Shown here: piece after piece, positions 46,901 through 55,892 of the stretch
Position numbering within the stretch: position 1 is the first letter of the stretch
Layout: each line of letters opens with the position of its first letter
Assembly: GCA_036121365.1 (NCBI GenBank)
Contig: JAZAFR010000016.1
Location: 1 to 64,000 of the forward strand
Direction: 5' to 3'
DNA: 64,000 nucleotides
From: UBA7916 sp036121365
GTDB lineage: Bacteria > Pseudomonadota > Gammaproteobacteria > Comchoanobacterales > Comchoanobacteraceae
Position numbers and translations under genes: made by a program
Notes under the pieces: model-generated
Database searches by the model: none
The model's input: the letters and a program-made list of their open reading frames with translations, nothing else
What the model was told of the DNA's origin: nothing

Positions 46901-47549
46901 AACCAAGCAAGAGGGTCGAAAAAAAACACTGACTGAATACCGTCAGCAGACATTCACTTCAGGAGAACCAACATATTCAAACGAAAAACTTTACAAGCAT
47001 TTAGATTCACAAAAAGAGAAGGAAAATGCATGCCTAGGTCCAGGGCTTGTAGCTCTAGAACAAAAGTCCATTGCAGACGATGACGGTATTAAGAATGTAC
47101 ACACATTAGGTGATATGAATAACCCTACTCTTGTAGTAGCACGACAAATTGATGCCATTCAAGAACTGAATGCTATGAGGTGTTTTTTTGACAGTGACAA
47201 AAAAGATCCTGCTGGACTACAACAGGCCCCTGACACATGGACAGAAACTGTAATACCTTCTTTTTCCAAATTAGCAGATCTGCCTGATGAAGAACGGGGC
47301 ACAAAAGTCAATCAATTTGAAAAAGCCTTCACTGGAACGGCATTGAAAAATATGACATCTTCCTTAGTCGATAAAGCTGCAAGAGCAGCCAGTACGCTGG
47401 CACAAGAGAATCTAGACGAAGCGAGTAAAACAATAGACGGGCATGCTAAGCGCGCTGCGAGTGCTGTTGATGCGGCTACTTCTAAAGACCCCTCTGTAGC
47501 TCCACCAGCAGTAGATCTAGACACTCCATCAGCCTCCTCTTCACTATAA
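43989..47549 (+). CDS. Very large modular coiled-coil protein (1186 aa), paralogue of the 832-aa neighbour; effector candidate
   Basis: An AGGAG site precedes the ATG. After a short unique start come about 200 residues of Lys/Glu-rich coiled coil (about 85-290) and an acidic linker with repeated VAP units. At about 360-480 is the module shared with the neighbour (LPNLEGQCRRYMVMHQEI ... YTDKNIQFIKDIMRESKTED ... LTQAIIADL ... WVKKRTQEVHDQYGI), and at 547-629 the second shared domain (MLARSIIASIMAQGKLGKPV ... CTLAEMVER). The C-terminal half has more coiled coil (about 750-990) and an Ala-rich tail. No signal peptide or clear membrane span. The second shared domain faintly recalls large-polyvalent-protein domain 7. 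Translocated effector is the best guess. Confidence 0.8.
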   Translation: MMSYDLITAVGRIAVATTKLLLYDTDPYGTRTQPLGLTLYDAASSLSQMVSGVSNYSRGRTRTSSTDPAPKPDATPPHNLKKIPSEEAGDSLEEAAKVAKEEAKALVDSTKNELEAELKKVEEIDLEHEKNIDLLQSSHDVLKKRINDLKTVMAGESSVDTAVTELKKEAESKLDEIKLNLEQQKKLNSTTAQLLTDTLSEKVAEADPKNLSSMTAEKLTKVKDSLSSTLDNARRHVDDSLVRKASEALSSIDAELKSRAEMAEMAEMAKEDLSRSVAEAELHEEVEDPPFSETSTAVAPVAPVAKTSKPVLETILEGDEDEEELDAGPDHDEASGAIITPAEESTEERRATIHAADGPDLPNLEGQCRRYMVMHQEIRKTDEVEEMLADPNAYTDKNIQFIKDIMRESKTEDNHSELKGFATKNESLLRSETSEFRKQLQENKNLRENLTQAIIADLAHTGAEYQVDSSIPYRSGKQQAPKWVKKRTQEVHDQYGIKRFTGKGAGGGLEKGKQSWSEFLNLEGKHKSGISFSINTDGSISISPQSPNMLARSIIASIMAQGKLGKPVNIDLKAKDPYQLQDEISALIDQADKQGIPLDQITISTSNFNSGTNNKKEFTKCTLAEMVERRAQGEPSGFIDEYNRDATKRGYQFSSNGIISKKKCQEILKKGGTLRTNGHPYRNQENGALYLSKQKQAARTTALKEEEAEPIESIKFDSQKDIKKWISVDNKGKVTPTAEFQKLSSDEKTYVAMQLRGYAKEKLKDDLSKAAKQYKNTTDSNKIIKTRGQKIADLIGEYKKTTAQINETESQLNSLADPGGTDAKQKAAYDKQKAAIESKIQSLKTKQIGITEKIKKLQYERKIDIESVVNTDIIVDGNIQEPDQEKLLTQNVGAQISDAYVLEEEEAMLQDSSKEFIPSPVFRNLAEFVQKSDELDAEIADLITQYKNLQTSEPPVPNKDPQLEALKSQIETKQEGRKKTLTEYRQQTFTSGEPTYSNEKLYKHLDSQKEKENACLGPGLVALEQKSIADDDGIKNVHTLGDMNNPTLVVARQIDAIQELNAMRCFFDSDKKDPAGLQQAPDTWTETVIPSFSKLADLPDEERGTKVNQFEKAFTGTALKNMTSSLVDKAARAASTLAQENLDEASKTIDGHAKRAASAVDAATSKDPSVAPPAVDLDTPSASSSL

Positions 47550-47660
47550 TGAAGACACTTGCCACAATAATTCATTAAGTGGTGTCTATTGTTAATTTAT
47601 GATTGACTTTTTGTTACTAAAGTCGTAAAATGTTCTCAAGATAGTGTTAGATAGGAAAAA

Positions 47661-48206
47661 ATGATGATCAGTACGCATGCCATTATTGCCGATTTTGAAA
47701 AACAACAAATGGATCAAAAGCAAGACATACCCAGTTTTAGGCCAGGAGACAGCGTCGTTGTGGCTGTTAAAGTTAAAGAAGGCACGCGTGAGCGTATCCA
47801 GAACTTCGAAGGTGTTGTCATTGCCTACCGCAAACGTGGTTTTAATTCCTCTTTTACTGTCAGAAAAATCTCCTATGGCGAAGGCGTGGAACGAACATTT
47901 CACCTATATAGCCCGCAGATTGAAAGCATCAAAGTCACTCGATTTGGTAAAGTGAGACGCGCAAAGCTATACTATCTACGTGAACTCACTGGTAAAAAAG
48001 CCAGAATCAAAGAACGCATCGTTCGTAAAAACAAACCTGCAAAAGCAAGCAGCAAAACCAACACAGCGCCTGCTAAACCAGAAAAAGTCAGCACAGACAC
48101 AAAAACAGCTGAGAAAAAAGCCCCTGCAGCTAAGTCAACTGAGAAAAAAGCCTCAACTGCTAAGAAAACAAGCTCAGATAAAACAAAAACCGATGGCAAA
48201 AAGTAA
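47661..48206 (+). CDS. rplS: 50S ribosomal protein L19 with long Lys/Ala-rich tail
   Basis: L19 sits at the 30S-50S interface. The conserved body (residues 1-115) has IPSFRPGDSVVVAVKVKEGT, RIQNFEGVVIAYRKRGFNSS, GEGVERTFHLYSPQIESIKV and RRAKLYYLRELTGKKARIKE. A tail of about 65 residues rich in Lys, Ala, Thr and Ser (AEKKAPAAKSTEKKASTAKK) follows; E. coli L19 ends at 115. An AGGA ribosome site precedes the ATG. The gene is separated from trmD, its normal neighbour, by 7.6 kb, so it probably needs its own promoter. Confidence 0.95.
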   Translation: MMISTHAIIADFEKQQMDQKQDIPSFRPGDSVVVAVKVKEGTRERIQNFEGVVIAYRKRGFNSSFTVRKISYGEGVERTFHLYSPQIESIKVTRFGKVRRAKLYYLRELTGKKARIKERIVRKNKPAKASSKTNTAPAKPEKVSTDTKTAEKKAPAAKSTEKKASTAKKTSSDKTKTDGKK

Positions 48207-48647
48207 GTAAAAGTTCACTCATTGGATCAGCCTCTGAAATAACATGTCCCGCACTTCTTGCTGTTGTAACATGTACCTGTTGAAAAACTGCCTTGATGCC
48301 CTCTTAAACCTGCACAGCAATTTGGCTTTTCTATCCAATACCGTGTAAAAATCGTCTTCTCTCATTGCCCCCATGCTGATGATACCCATTGCTTGTTAAA
48401 TCTCATCTTTTGCACACTGACTGCCCACAATCACTTATCCTGCCCCATCCATCCTCATCTCTAAACACCCCCTCATAACCGCTCTATTTTGCATACGGAC
48501 CATTTCCCAATTCTCCTCTCAATTGACATGAATCAAATGCCATTTTCCACATCAAATACGCCCATTTATTCACCATCACAATGCCATAAGCTGTTGCCAT
48601 TTTTTTACGGTTATGTATACTAATATTGGATTTTTTTTAGGAAGCCC
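48207..48647 (+). other. Intergenic region between rplS and the phosphofructokinase gene
   Basis: About 440 pyrimidine-rich bases without a credible frame. No terminator with a T run is clear directly after rplS, and no RNA gene or repeat was recognised. Confidence 0.45.
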
Positions 48648-49910
48648 ATGCAAAAACCAAATCTCTGTATCGCCCACTCTGGCGGCGTTTGTTCGATTCT
48701 AAATACCACAGCAGCAGCCAGCATACTTCAAGCCAGAAAAAAAAATGCCTATGGAAAAATTTTTGTCGCAGAATTTGGCCTCAATGGACTCATCTCAAAA
48801 AGACTTTTTGATACTGAAAATCTCAGCTCAGATCAATTAAACCAACTCAGCCAAACCCCCAGCAGCGCCTTTGGCTCCTGCCGCTATAAACTCCCTGAAT
48901 TTTCCCAAGACCCATCTGTCTATCAGTCCATATTCAACACCCTAGCACAGTTCAATATTCAACACCTCATCTATCAAGGTGGTAATGATTCTCAAGACAC
49001 CACCCTTAAACTCTCCAAAGCTGCTCGTCATTTTCCAAACCCCCTGTCCGTCATTGGCCTACCCAAAACCATAGACAATGATCTTCAAGGTACCGATTTC
49101 TGCCCAGGTTACCCCAGCGCAGCAAAATACATTGCCACCAGCACTCAGGAAGCCGCACTCGATACCCGTGCAATGAGTAAAAACTCCACCCAAGTATTCA
49201 TTCTCGAAGTCATGGGCAGACATACCGGCTGGCTCGCTCTGGCCTCTGGCCTACTGCGCACCCAAAAGCACCAAGCCCCCCACTGCATACTCACACCAGA
49301 AACGCCCTTCTGTGAATCAACATGGCTCAACTATGTTCAAAACACTGTAAAATCTTATGGGTTCTGCGTGATCGTTGCCTCTGAAGGACTGGTTGATGAT
49401 TCTGGTGAGCTCCTTTGTAAACAACACTCCAAAGATGCCTTTGGACATAGCCAACTCGGCGGCATCGGTGCCACTCTCAACAATATTATCGCCTCAAAAA
49501 CTAAACTCAAATCCCACTGGGCCCTACCAGACTACCTACAACGCTCCGCAGGCCACCTCAGATCACTCTGTGATGTGACCCATGCCCGTTCACTCGGTGA
49601 ACATGCCGTAGATGCCCTACTGAACAACCAACACACCTGTATGCTTGGACTTCAACGCAACCCCAGTACAAAAAATAATACTACCTGGTCCATCTGCTCA
49701 ATCAATCTGGAAAACTGTGCAAACCACGAAAAAACCATGCCAACCTCTTTTATCGACCCAGAGACTTACCTAATCTCTCAAACGGCCAGAGACTACCTCA
49801 CCCCCCTTGTTTTAGGAGAGGCAATTCCAACTTTCAACCTTGGTCTTTGTGACTATTTTGATCACTCAATACTTAAACTTGCCTCCCCTCATCTCATCTC
49901 ACAGGAGTAA
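48648..49910 (+). CDS. Pyrophosphate-type 6-phosphofructokinase
   Basis: The enzyme phosphorylates fructose 6-phosphate in glycolysis. The N-terminal CIAHSGGVCSILNTTAAA and the motif LIYQGGNDSQDTTLKLS correspond to the GGDDS region of PPi-using members, and GLPKTIDNDLQGTD has the Lys typical of PPi use instead of the ATP-type PKTIDND variant context. Catalytic and sugar-binding block LEVMGRHTGWLALASGL and SEGLVDDSGE follow. 420 residues fit the PPi-dependent long type. It is followed four bases later by the acyltransferase fusion gene. Donor specificity is inferred from motifs. Confidence 0.85.
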   Translation: MQKPNLCIAHSGGVCSILNTTAAASILQARKKNAYGKIFVAEFGLNGLISKRLFDTENLSSDQLNQLSQTPSSAFGSCRYKLPEFSQDPSVYQSIFNTLAQFNIQHLIYQGGNDSQDTTLKLSKAARHFPNPLSVIGLPKTIDNDLQGTDFCPGYPSAAKYIATSTQEAALDTRAMSKNSTQVFILEVMGRHTGWLALASGLLRTQKHQAPHCILTPETPFCESTWLNYVQNTVKSYGFCVIVASEGLVDDSGELLCKQHSKDAFGHSQLGGIGATLNNIIASKTKLKSHWALPDYLQRSAGHLRSLCDVTHARSLGEHAVDALLNNQHTCMLGLQRNPSTKNNTTWSICSINLENCANHEKTMPTSFIDPETYLISQTARDYLTPLVLGEAIPTFNLGLCDYFDHSILKLASPHLISQE

Positions 49911-49913
49911 ATC

Positions 49914-52742
49914 ATGCAAAATTCCAAACGAGTCCATACAGCTTCATTCTATTTTTATTGCTATAATTTCTTACTCTACCTGCTCATAGGCTCTCAGCTT
50001 GTCTACTTGTTTGGCCACCAAACCATTGTACTGCTCCTGATTTCAGTATTTTTTTTCACCATGAGCTTTCTTCAGACCACCGCTAAAACACCCTCGCATA
50101 ACCTCAGCAGCTCGCTCTTTCAATGCGCACTTCTTTTATTTGGCCAATGCGCTACTGTTTTTTTTGACCAATCTTCAATCATTTTTACTCTTGGCTACCT
50201 GTGCTGCTTCTCAGCCATTGGCCTTGCCTTTTCCAAACCCTTATCCTACTTGGGTTGCCAAGACATCGCATCACGTGCACTTTTCAATTCGATTATGCCT
50301 TTTTTGGGAATTATTGTCGGTATTTATACCTTCAAACACCTTGACCCTGTCAGCAGCTATCTTTTTCTGCCTATCCCTGCCTGCCTCTTTGCCTGCCTCT
50401 GCCTATATGAGAAACCCAAACTTGTGAAACAACCACCTTCACCAACCATTTCCAGTTATGCCCCTTTATTCTGGCTTAACATTGGCTGGGTATGGACCAC
50501 TACTTGCATTTATTTTTTTCAAGAAGGCCGATTTCTTGACCCCTCACACCAAATCACTTTCCTTCTAGGCCTACTTTTTGCTTTTAGACTGTCATATAGC
50601 CAATCACTTTCTGACTGGAAAACCAATAGCTCTGCCTATTGGATACTCGCTCATACGGGTCTTTTTTTCTGCTTGCCGACCGATGATGCGCCACTGACTG
50701 TACTCAATGCCATTTATGGGTTTTCTTTTGCTTTTGCCACCGCAAAACTCCTATTTTCTAGTCTTGCTCGCGCTTATCCATTACAAGAAGATCGGTTCTC
50801 GTTCACCAATCTTGCCATTTTTTTATTGGCACTTGTTATCTACCCATTATTCATCGACCAAGCATTTCTTTTAACTACCTGTGCTCTAACCCTTGTCATT
50901 ATTAATGCTTATATCTCTGATGCATCCTGCTCCCAACTGGCAACAGCATTTGGATGCATCCAATTTGTTTTGCACAGAATTGGTGTCCGCTATACGGGCT
51001 TAGAACATCTCTCCTATAAAAAAAATCAGCGTGTCATTCTGATTTCCAATCACAGCTGCTTTTTAGATGTGCCCTTAATTGCTTCACTCTTTGACGAAGT
51101 TCTTGCTTATCCAATTTATCCATATTGGCTTGATTTCTGGCCTGTTCAGATTCTCTGTGGAAAATTTGGCCACCTCTACGGTATGAAACCAAGTCAATCT
51201 AGTAGCTTGACCAATGTCATACACGCCATTAGAAAAGGTCAAAAATGCCTTATCTTTCCTGAAGGGCGTCTGAGTGATACGGGTAATCTCATGAAAATAT
51301 TTGAAGGCACAGTCATTCTTGCTGAACATGCCAAAGCAGACCTACAGCCTGTGATTATCAACGGCGGTATGAACTTAACTTGTAGCCGCAATGATTTACG
51401 CCATACCAAATCTTTCTTCACACCAATAACCGTTACATTTGGACCATGCTTGCCCTTACCCGAAACAGATTTGCGCGGTAAAGCAAAACGCAAGTTCATC
51501 AAGCATGTCATTTTTAAACGTCTGACTGAGACTTATATGTCAAGCTATGCCGATGTCACATTGCCAGAAATGCTCAACGATGCCATGCGACGATTTGGTG
51601 CGAAACGCCTTGCTATCAGGAACAATGATTATCTGAGCGATATGACTTATCATCAATTCATTCAAAAAGCCAAGTTGATAGCCTTGCGACTCAAAGAACA
51701 ACAAATTCCACCCCGCTCTATTCTTGCAGTCAGCATCAATCACGGCGTGGACTGCGCAGCGTTATATTTTGCTTGCTTTATTCTTGAAATCATTGTTCTC
51801 CCAGTAGATAGAGACATCCATTCTAAGTCTTTTGCACGACTGTGTGATGCTCTTACAATTCACTCTATTGTCGTTGATCCCAATTATTGGCCACACACTT
51901 CACATGACCAACACTACACTAGCATGGAAAATAACCACATTGCATGCATTCGTTTTGCCTCACTGACTCAAGCCAGCACCTATGCTGAAAAATTTGCGAT
52001 CTCTTTACAGCCGTTAAAACACAGTCAATCCAAACCCCATTCCATCCCTGCTGTTTTATTCTATGACACACAGTCAGAGGAAACCACACTGCTAAGTCAC
52101 CAAAACCTTTGCCAACAAACTTATCAACTTCATATCTCCTGTGATCTTCAAGGTAAAGACATTGTATTTAATTCTGTAGGCCTCAACAATTGCTATGGGT
52201 TACTTATGGGCCTTTTACATCCACTGGCATCTGGGACTGAATTGTTTCTCACCACTGCAGATTTTAAGACTCGTTCAACCATTGAATCCATCTATGAAAC
52301 CCAGTCAACCGTATTCATATCTGATGTAGAAAACCTAAAGACCACTGCTCCCGAGAACATTGACTCGTTTGATACGCTCAGATTGCGCTGTATTTATAGT
52401 GATGGAAACCCCCCTAAAACAATCAGACATCAATGGGAAAGAAATGCAAAAACTTATTTGTTCAGCGTTTGGACCGCCTCCAACAACTCTGGTATTCTCG
52501 CCTGCAATAATCCGTACTACCACGACGCCTCAAGCTTAGGGCAACTACTCCCTAAAACAACCATCTCTGGTGATCAGACAAAAATAGACTCAATACAAGG
52601 TCCCATTTGTCCTCACTTTATCTATAAAAAAACACCCATACCCTACCGAAAATCATCAAAACACTCAATTGACTTACCATTTTCAGTCACCATGAATGCG
52701 CAAGGATTTTTATTTGCGCATAGCGAAGACACTTCCACCTAA
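49914..52742 (+). CDS. MFS-PlsC-acyl-ACP synthetase fusion (Aas-like) with degenerate ligase domain
   Basis: Intact relatives flip lysophospholipid (MFS/LplT domain), re-acylate it (PlsC) and activate fatty acid on ACP (AMP ligase). Residues 1-340 have about 10-12 membrane segments. The acyltransferase domain is complete: NHSCFLD (HX4D) near residue 378 and FPEGRLSDTG near 448, with GMNLTCSRN. The ligase starts at about 540 (MLNDAMRRFGAKRLAIRNND), but the ATP loop, normally TSGSEG-PKG, reads FYDTQSEETTLLSH, and the C-terminal TGD/Lys region is missing. Length 942 against about 1140 for full fusions. An AGGAG site overlaps the end of the pfk gene, so the two are coupled. Confidence 0.85.
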   Translation: MQNSKRVHTASFYFYCYNFLLYLLIGSQLVYLFGHQTIVLLLISVFFFTMSFLQTTAKTPSHNLSSSLFQCALLLFGQCATVFFDQSSIIFTLGYLCCFSAIGLAFSKPLSYLGCQDIASRALFNSIMPFLGIIVGIYTFKHLDPVSSYLFLPIPACLFACLCLYEKPKLVKQPPSPTISSYAPLFWLNIGWVWTTTCIYFFQEGRFLDPSHQITFLLGLLFAFRLSYSQSLSDWKTNSSAYWILAHTGLFFCLPTDDAPLTVLNAIYGFSFAFATAKLLFSSLARAYPLQEDRFSFTNLAIFLLALVIYPLFIDQAFLLTTCALTLVIINAYISDASCSQLATAFGCIQFVLHRIGVRYTGLEHLSYKKNQRVILISNHSCFLDVPLIASLFDEVLAYPIYPYWLDFWPVQILCGKFGHLYGMKPSQSSSLTNVIHAIRKGQKCLIFPEGRLSDTGNLMKIFEGTVILAEHAKADLQPVIINGGMNLTCSRNDLRHTKSFFTPITVTFGPCLPLPETDLRGKAKRKFIKHVIFKRLTETYMSSYADVTLPEMLNDAMRRFGAKRLAIRNNDYLSDMTYHQFIQKAKLIALRLKEQQIPPRSILAVSINHGVDCAALYFACFILEIIVLPVDRDIHSKSFARLCDALTIHSIVVDPNYWPHTSHDQHYTSMENNHIACIRFASLTQASTYAEKFAISLQPLKHSQSKPHSIPAVLFYDTQSEETTLLSHQNLCQQTYQLHISCDLQGKDIVFNSVGLNNCYGLLMGLLHPLASGTELFLTTADFKTRSTIESIYETQSTVFISDVENLKTTAPENIDSFDTLRLRCIYSDGNPPKTIRHQWERNAKTYLFSVWTASNNSGILACNNPYYHDASSLGQLLPKTTISGDQTKIDSIQGPICPHFIYKKTPIPYRKSSKHSIDLPFSVTMNAQGFLFAHSEDTST

Positions 52743-52852
52743 ACCAATATAGAATTGTTTGCTATTTCTGACTGAAATTTCTATTTAGAAATTCATCACA
52801 CTCAATATTATTCATTGTATTGTCCATTGGTCTGGCTTAGGCTGGCAACACT

Positions 52853-53929
52853 CTAGGACTGCCTGACGCGTCTAAATAATGCGATTGATATGATCAGCGT
52901 TAACAATATTGTGGCTGGCAGACCAGCAACCAGACAACTGTTGATTAGAGTCAGACCCGTTTGCCTTTGCGTCATAAACTCATAGACAAAAAACTCAATG
53001 CTAGAGATCAACATCACCATTCCTATCCGCCAAGACACCCCAGCCAACCTCATTGCCACCGCTTTGTCCATGATACTGCATGCCAGCCACATGATGCACA
53101 ACATATTCACCGGCCTCATTGCTCTTGCCGCCATCAACAACCATGTCATATTTTCTGAGATACCAAACTTACTGCCCTTGCTTAAGCTCACAATGATTTG
53201 ACGCAGTGACAAATACTCTGGCTTTAAAAACGACCAAGAAATCACACGTGGCTTCAGACCAATTGGTAATTTTACTTGTAGCCGCTCCTTTTCTATTTGT
53301 TTTTCCTTGCCCATATGAAATTCTTTGACATTCCTACCTATCCATAACCCATTTCTATAAACTGCATCAGGCATCATTTGCCATTTTTTCAGATGATCAT
53401 CTTCAAAGACATAATAACGTACGTTCCTTATTTTATTGGCATTTTTGCCTATTATTGCCTGTAAAAAACCATCATCGGTTCGAATCCACATCTGATTGTC
53501 TTGAACATACATCCTCCCTCCGCTGGCTTTTCTTGCACGTTGCTCTTTTGCATATTCAGATGAACTTGGTGCAATCCATTCCCTGTTTAATGAAAACATC
53601 GCCACAATCACGATCATAGCAGGCAGCATCCTCATACACAGCTTTGTCATTGAGACCCCAAATACTTGTGCCATTAAAAGCTCTTGACTTCTTCTCAGCT
53701 GTAAAAACCAGATACAGGTCGCCAAACACACAATCATTGATTCATATCGGGCAATGCTTGATGGCAACATGCAAAATACATAGATGATTGCATCTGCACT
53801 GCTGTAACCGAGACGAATTCTTTTGAGTTCTGAAACTAGGCGAATGACAAATAACATTGCAGCAAATAGTAAACTGACCTCAATGTGTATGCGAGCCAGC
53901 CGAAAGGAAAAATATCGATTGATGATCAC
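52853..53929 (-). CDS. lptG: LPS export permease LptG
   Basis: LptG with LptF forms the inner-membrane permease of the LptB2FG ABC transporter that extracts LPS. The protein has three membrane segments at each end and a periplasmic beta-jellyroll middle. LptG-type features are LVSELKRIRLGYSSADAIIY and LRRSQELLMAQVFGVSMTKL near residues 30-95. A GTG start at 53929 has AGAGG six bases upstream. 358 residues match the family (360). lptF lies upstream in the same direction but 2 kb away because of an inserted pseudogene. Confidence 0.85.
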   Translation of the reverse strand: MIINRYFSFRLARIHIEVSLLFAAMLFVIRLVSELKRIRLGYSSADAIIYVFCMLPSSIARYESMIVCLATCIWFLQLRRSQELLMAQVFGVSMTKLCMRMLPAMIVIVAMFSLNREWIAPSSSEYAKEQRARKASGGRMYVQDNQMWIRTDDGFLQAIIGKNANKIRNVRYYVFEDDHLKKWQMMPDAVYRNGLWIGRNVKEFHMGKEKQIEKERLQVKLPIGLKPRVISWSFLKPEYLSLRQIIVSLSKGSKFGISENMTWLLMAARAMRPVNMLCIMWLACSIMDKAVAMRLAGVSWRIGMVMLISSIEFFVYEFMTQRQTGLTLINSCLVAGLPATILLTLIISIALFRRVRQS

Positions 53930-54204
53930 TCAATGCCTCTGTCTACAACTCTTCTCATTATACTTTAAATACTTGGCAATTTCTACCATATCCGCATCAC
54001 CTTTGATTTATCATCGTCTTGCCTATTTCAACTCACTGACAATTCATATCCGGTGCTAGCTTATGATCTCATCCGTTCAATCTTGGATTTTTTATCAATA
54101 TCCATCATAAAATTCTGTCAAAGACATTCCTACTATTTATTAAAAACTGACATCATGCCACATATGTACTATGAAGAGTACAAGTTCTTTTTGGAGTAGA
54201 TATC

Positions 54205-55786
54205 ATGACATTCAACTTACCTTCAGTACTTGTGGCATTAACAATCGCGGCGGTCACATTTCTATATCGATTACGACCGAATAGACTACTTTCACTCCCA
54301 ACAAACACAAAATCCGTACCGAAAGATAAAGAGCCAAGCCTTGAGCAACTACAAAAATCTACTCAAATCACAATTACCAGTGCTGAAAGAGAACATGCCT
54401 GAAAATTTTTGGCATTGGTTGCTTTGACCGGTGGTCAAAAATACATGATACTATCTCAAAAAGATGTTTATCTTAAGCAAGGAATACTACCTGCTTCCCT
54501 CAAAGGATACATTGGACCATCAAAACTTGATTTTATGACCATTCAAAAGATATCTGGACATAATTACAGATGCACACATTGATAATTTTTATAAGCGTCT
54601 TGTTAGCAAACGACCGCAGATGTTTATGGGCGAAATAGATTCTTACATATTGAGAAATAATGAAATAGGAGAAGGATGCCCTGGAGATTATAATCCCAGT
54701 GAGTATGTCTTGTACTCTGAAATGGAATTTGGCGCTTTATTACAAGTTGCTGGCGATACCAAGTTCATCAATGATGATAGGCGCAATAATCAAAGAGTCC
54801 CATTTGATGCAAACGATAAAAGGACTGGATCTCCCCATGAAACAACTGGCTATATCTCAGGACTGGTTGGTGCTCGTTTTGAAATTGACAATGCGATGAA
54901 GGCACTGCATTTATTTCCTAAGAAAATGGAAGCTGTCTCTACAGATTTTCATAATGCCGTTCACAAAGTACGGGACAAGTTGGCTAGAGCTGATTTTGGT
55001 CGAATTAAAGGGGTTAACCGACAATTTGTGTAGGGATACCAGGATATTTGGAGTGATTTTTACAAACAAGGCGCTGCTTTTCATCACACTAGTGGGCTAG
55101 ATGCATCTGCCCTGGAATATCGCTTATATTTGTCGTATAAGAAATTTATTAAAGGCGCCATAGATCGCTGCAAAAAAAAATGAAAATGCCCATATCCAAA
55201 TCTTTGGCTTAGGCGATGGCGTCTGGTCTGAAGGTCATCCAAAATCTGTACGAATCGCCATTGGTAAAGCAGTTTCTAAAGTGATCAATGAAGTGTCTGA
55301 AGATAGAAAAAAAGCATTTGCGCACTTAAATTCTCTTAATACCGTCATGAAGACTACTATCGGTCTTTTGATACTCACATGATGGCAAATAAGCATATAA
55401 AACCAAGTTTTGATATCATCAATTCTAATGAGGCTAAATTTGCTCACAAAATTGATGAAAAAAATATTCCAATGCAAAACTTTGTGTCAATTTTTCGTGG
55501 GATGTTGGATCTTTTGCTGGGAATGGGTATTGGGGCCGTGACTTAACTGGTAGCGGAGATCCAGCTGCAGTCTGCTGCTCCACTATTGGTGATACATTTA
55601 TCCCCAGTCCGGACCTGAATACACCTGGAAAGGGTATTCAAAACCCCCAACACCGGAAAAAATATTGCATTCAACCCAAATTCAACTTCAAACCCTGTTA
55701 AAACTCTAGATATTCCAGGATATGAACCGTCCAACAAACATCGTAATACTCATGAACCTAAAAAACCCTTCTCACAAGGTCGGTAA
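54205..55786 (+). pseudogene. Multiply frameshifted effector-like gene between lptG and lptF
   Basis: A GGAG site and ATG at 54205 start a coding sequence with an N-terminal membrane segment (LPSVLVALTIAAVTFLYRLR). It is interrupted by TGA at about 54400, changes frame near 54570, is interrupted by TAG at 55031, changes frame at a run of nine A near 55180 and again near 55355 and 55490. The pieces read on sensibly: LALVALTGGQKYMILSQKDV, RPQMFMGEIDSYILRNNEIG, GYQDIWSDFYKQGAAFHHTS, NAHIQIFGLGDGVWSEGHPK, NFSWDVGSFAGNGYWGRDLT, GSGDPAAVCCSTIGDTFIPS. The ancestral protein had roughly 520 residues. The NFSWD...SGDPAAACCSTI style recalls proteins of Legionella relatives. No other family named. Confidence 0.8.
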
Positions 55787-55892
55787 TAGAATGTAAGGAT
55801 GTATCTGGCGCTCATAAATTCTCCTAGCGGGGTTCAGATGAAAAATGTAAGATGGTTTTAGGACCTTTGGCTTTAATGCTCATCTGACTGGC

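Noticed and set aside
47550..47600. Possible terminator after the 1186-aa gene
   Set aside because: AGACAC and GTGTCT can pair but the loop is long and there is no T run, so it is not convincing.
47972..48210. Alternative frames in the rplS tail
   Set aside because: They arise from the repetitive Lys/Ala codons of the L19 extension.
53470..53500. GGTTCGAATCC, like the T-loop of a tRNA
   Set aside because: It lies inside lptG on the coding region and no acceptor or anticodon stem could be formed around it.
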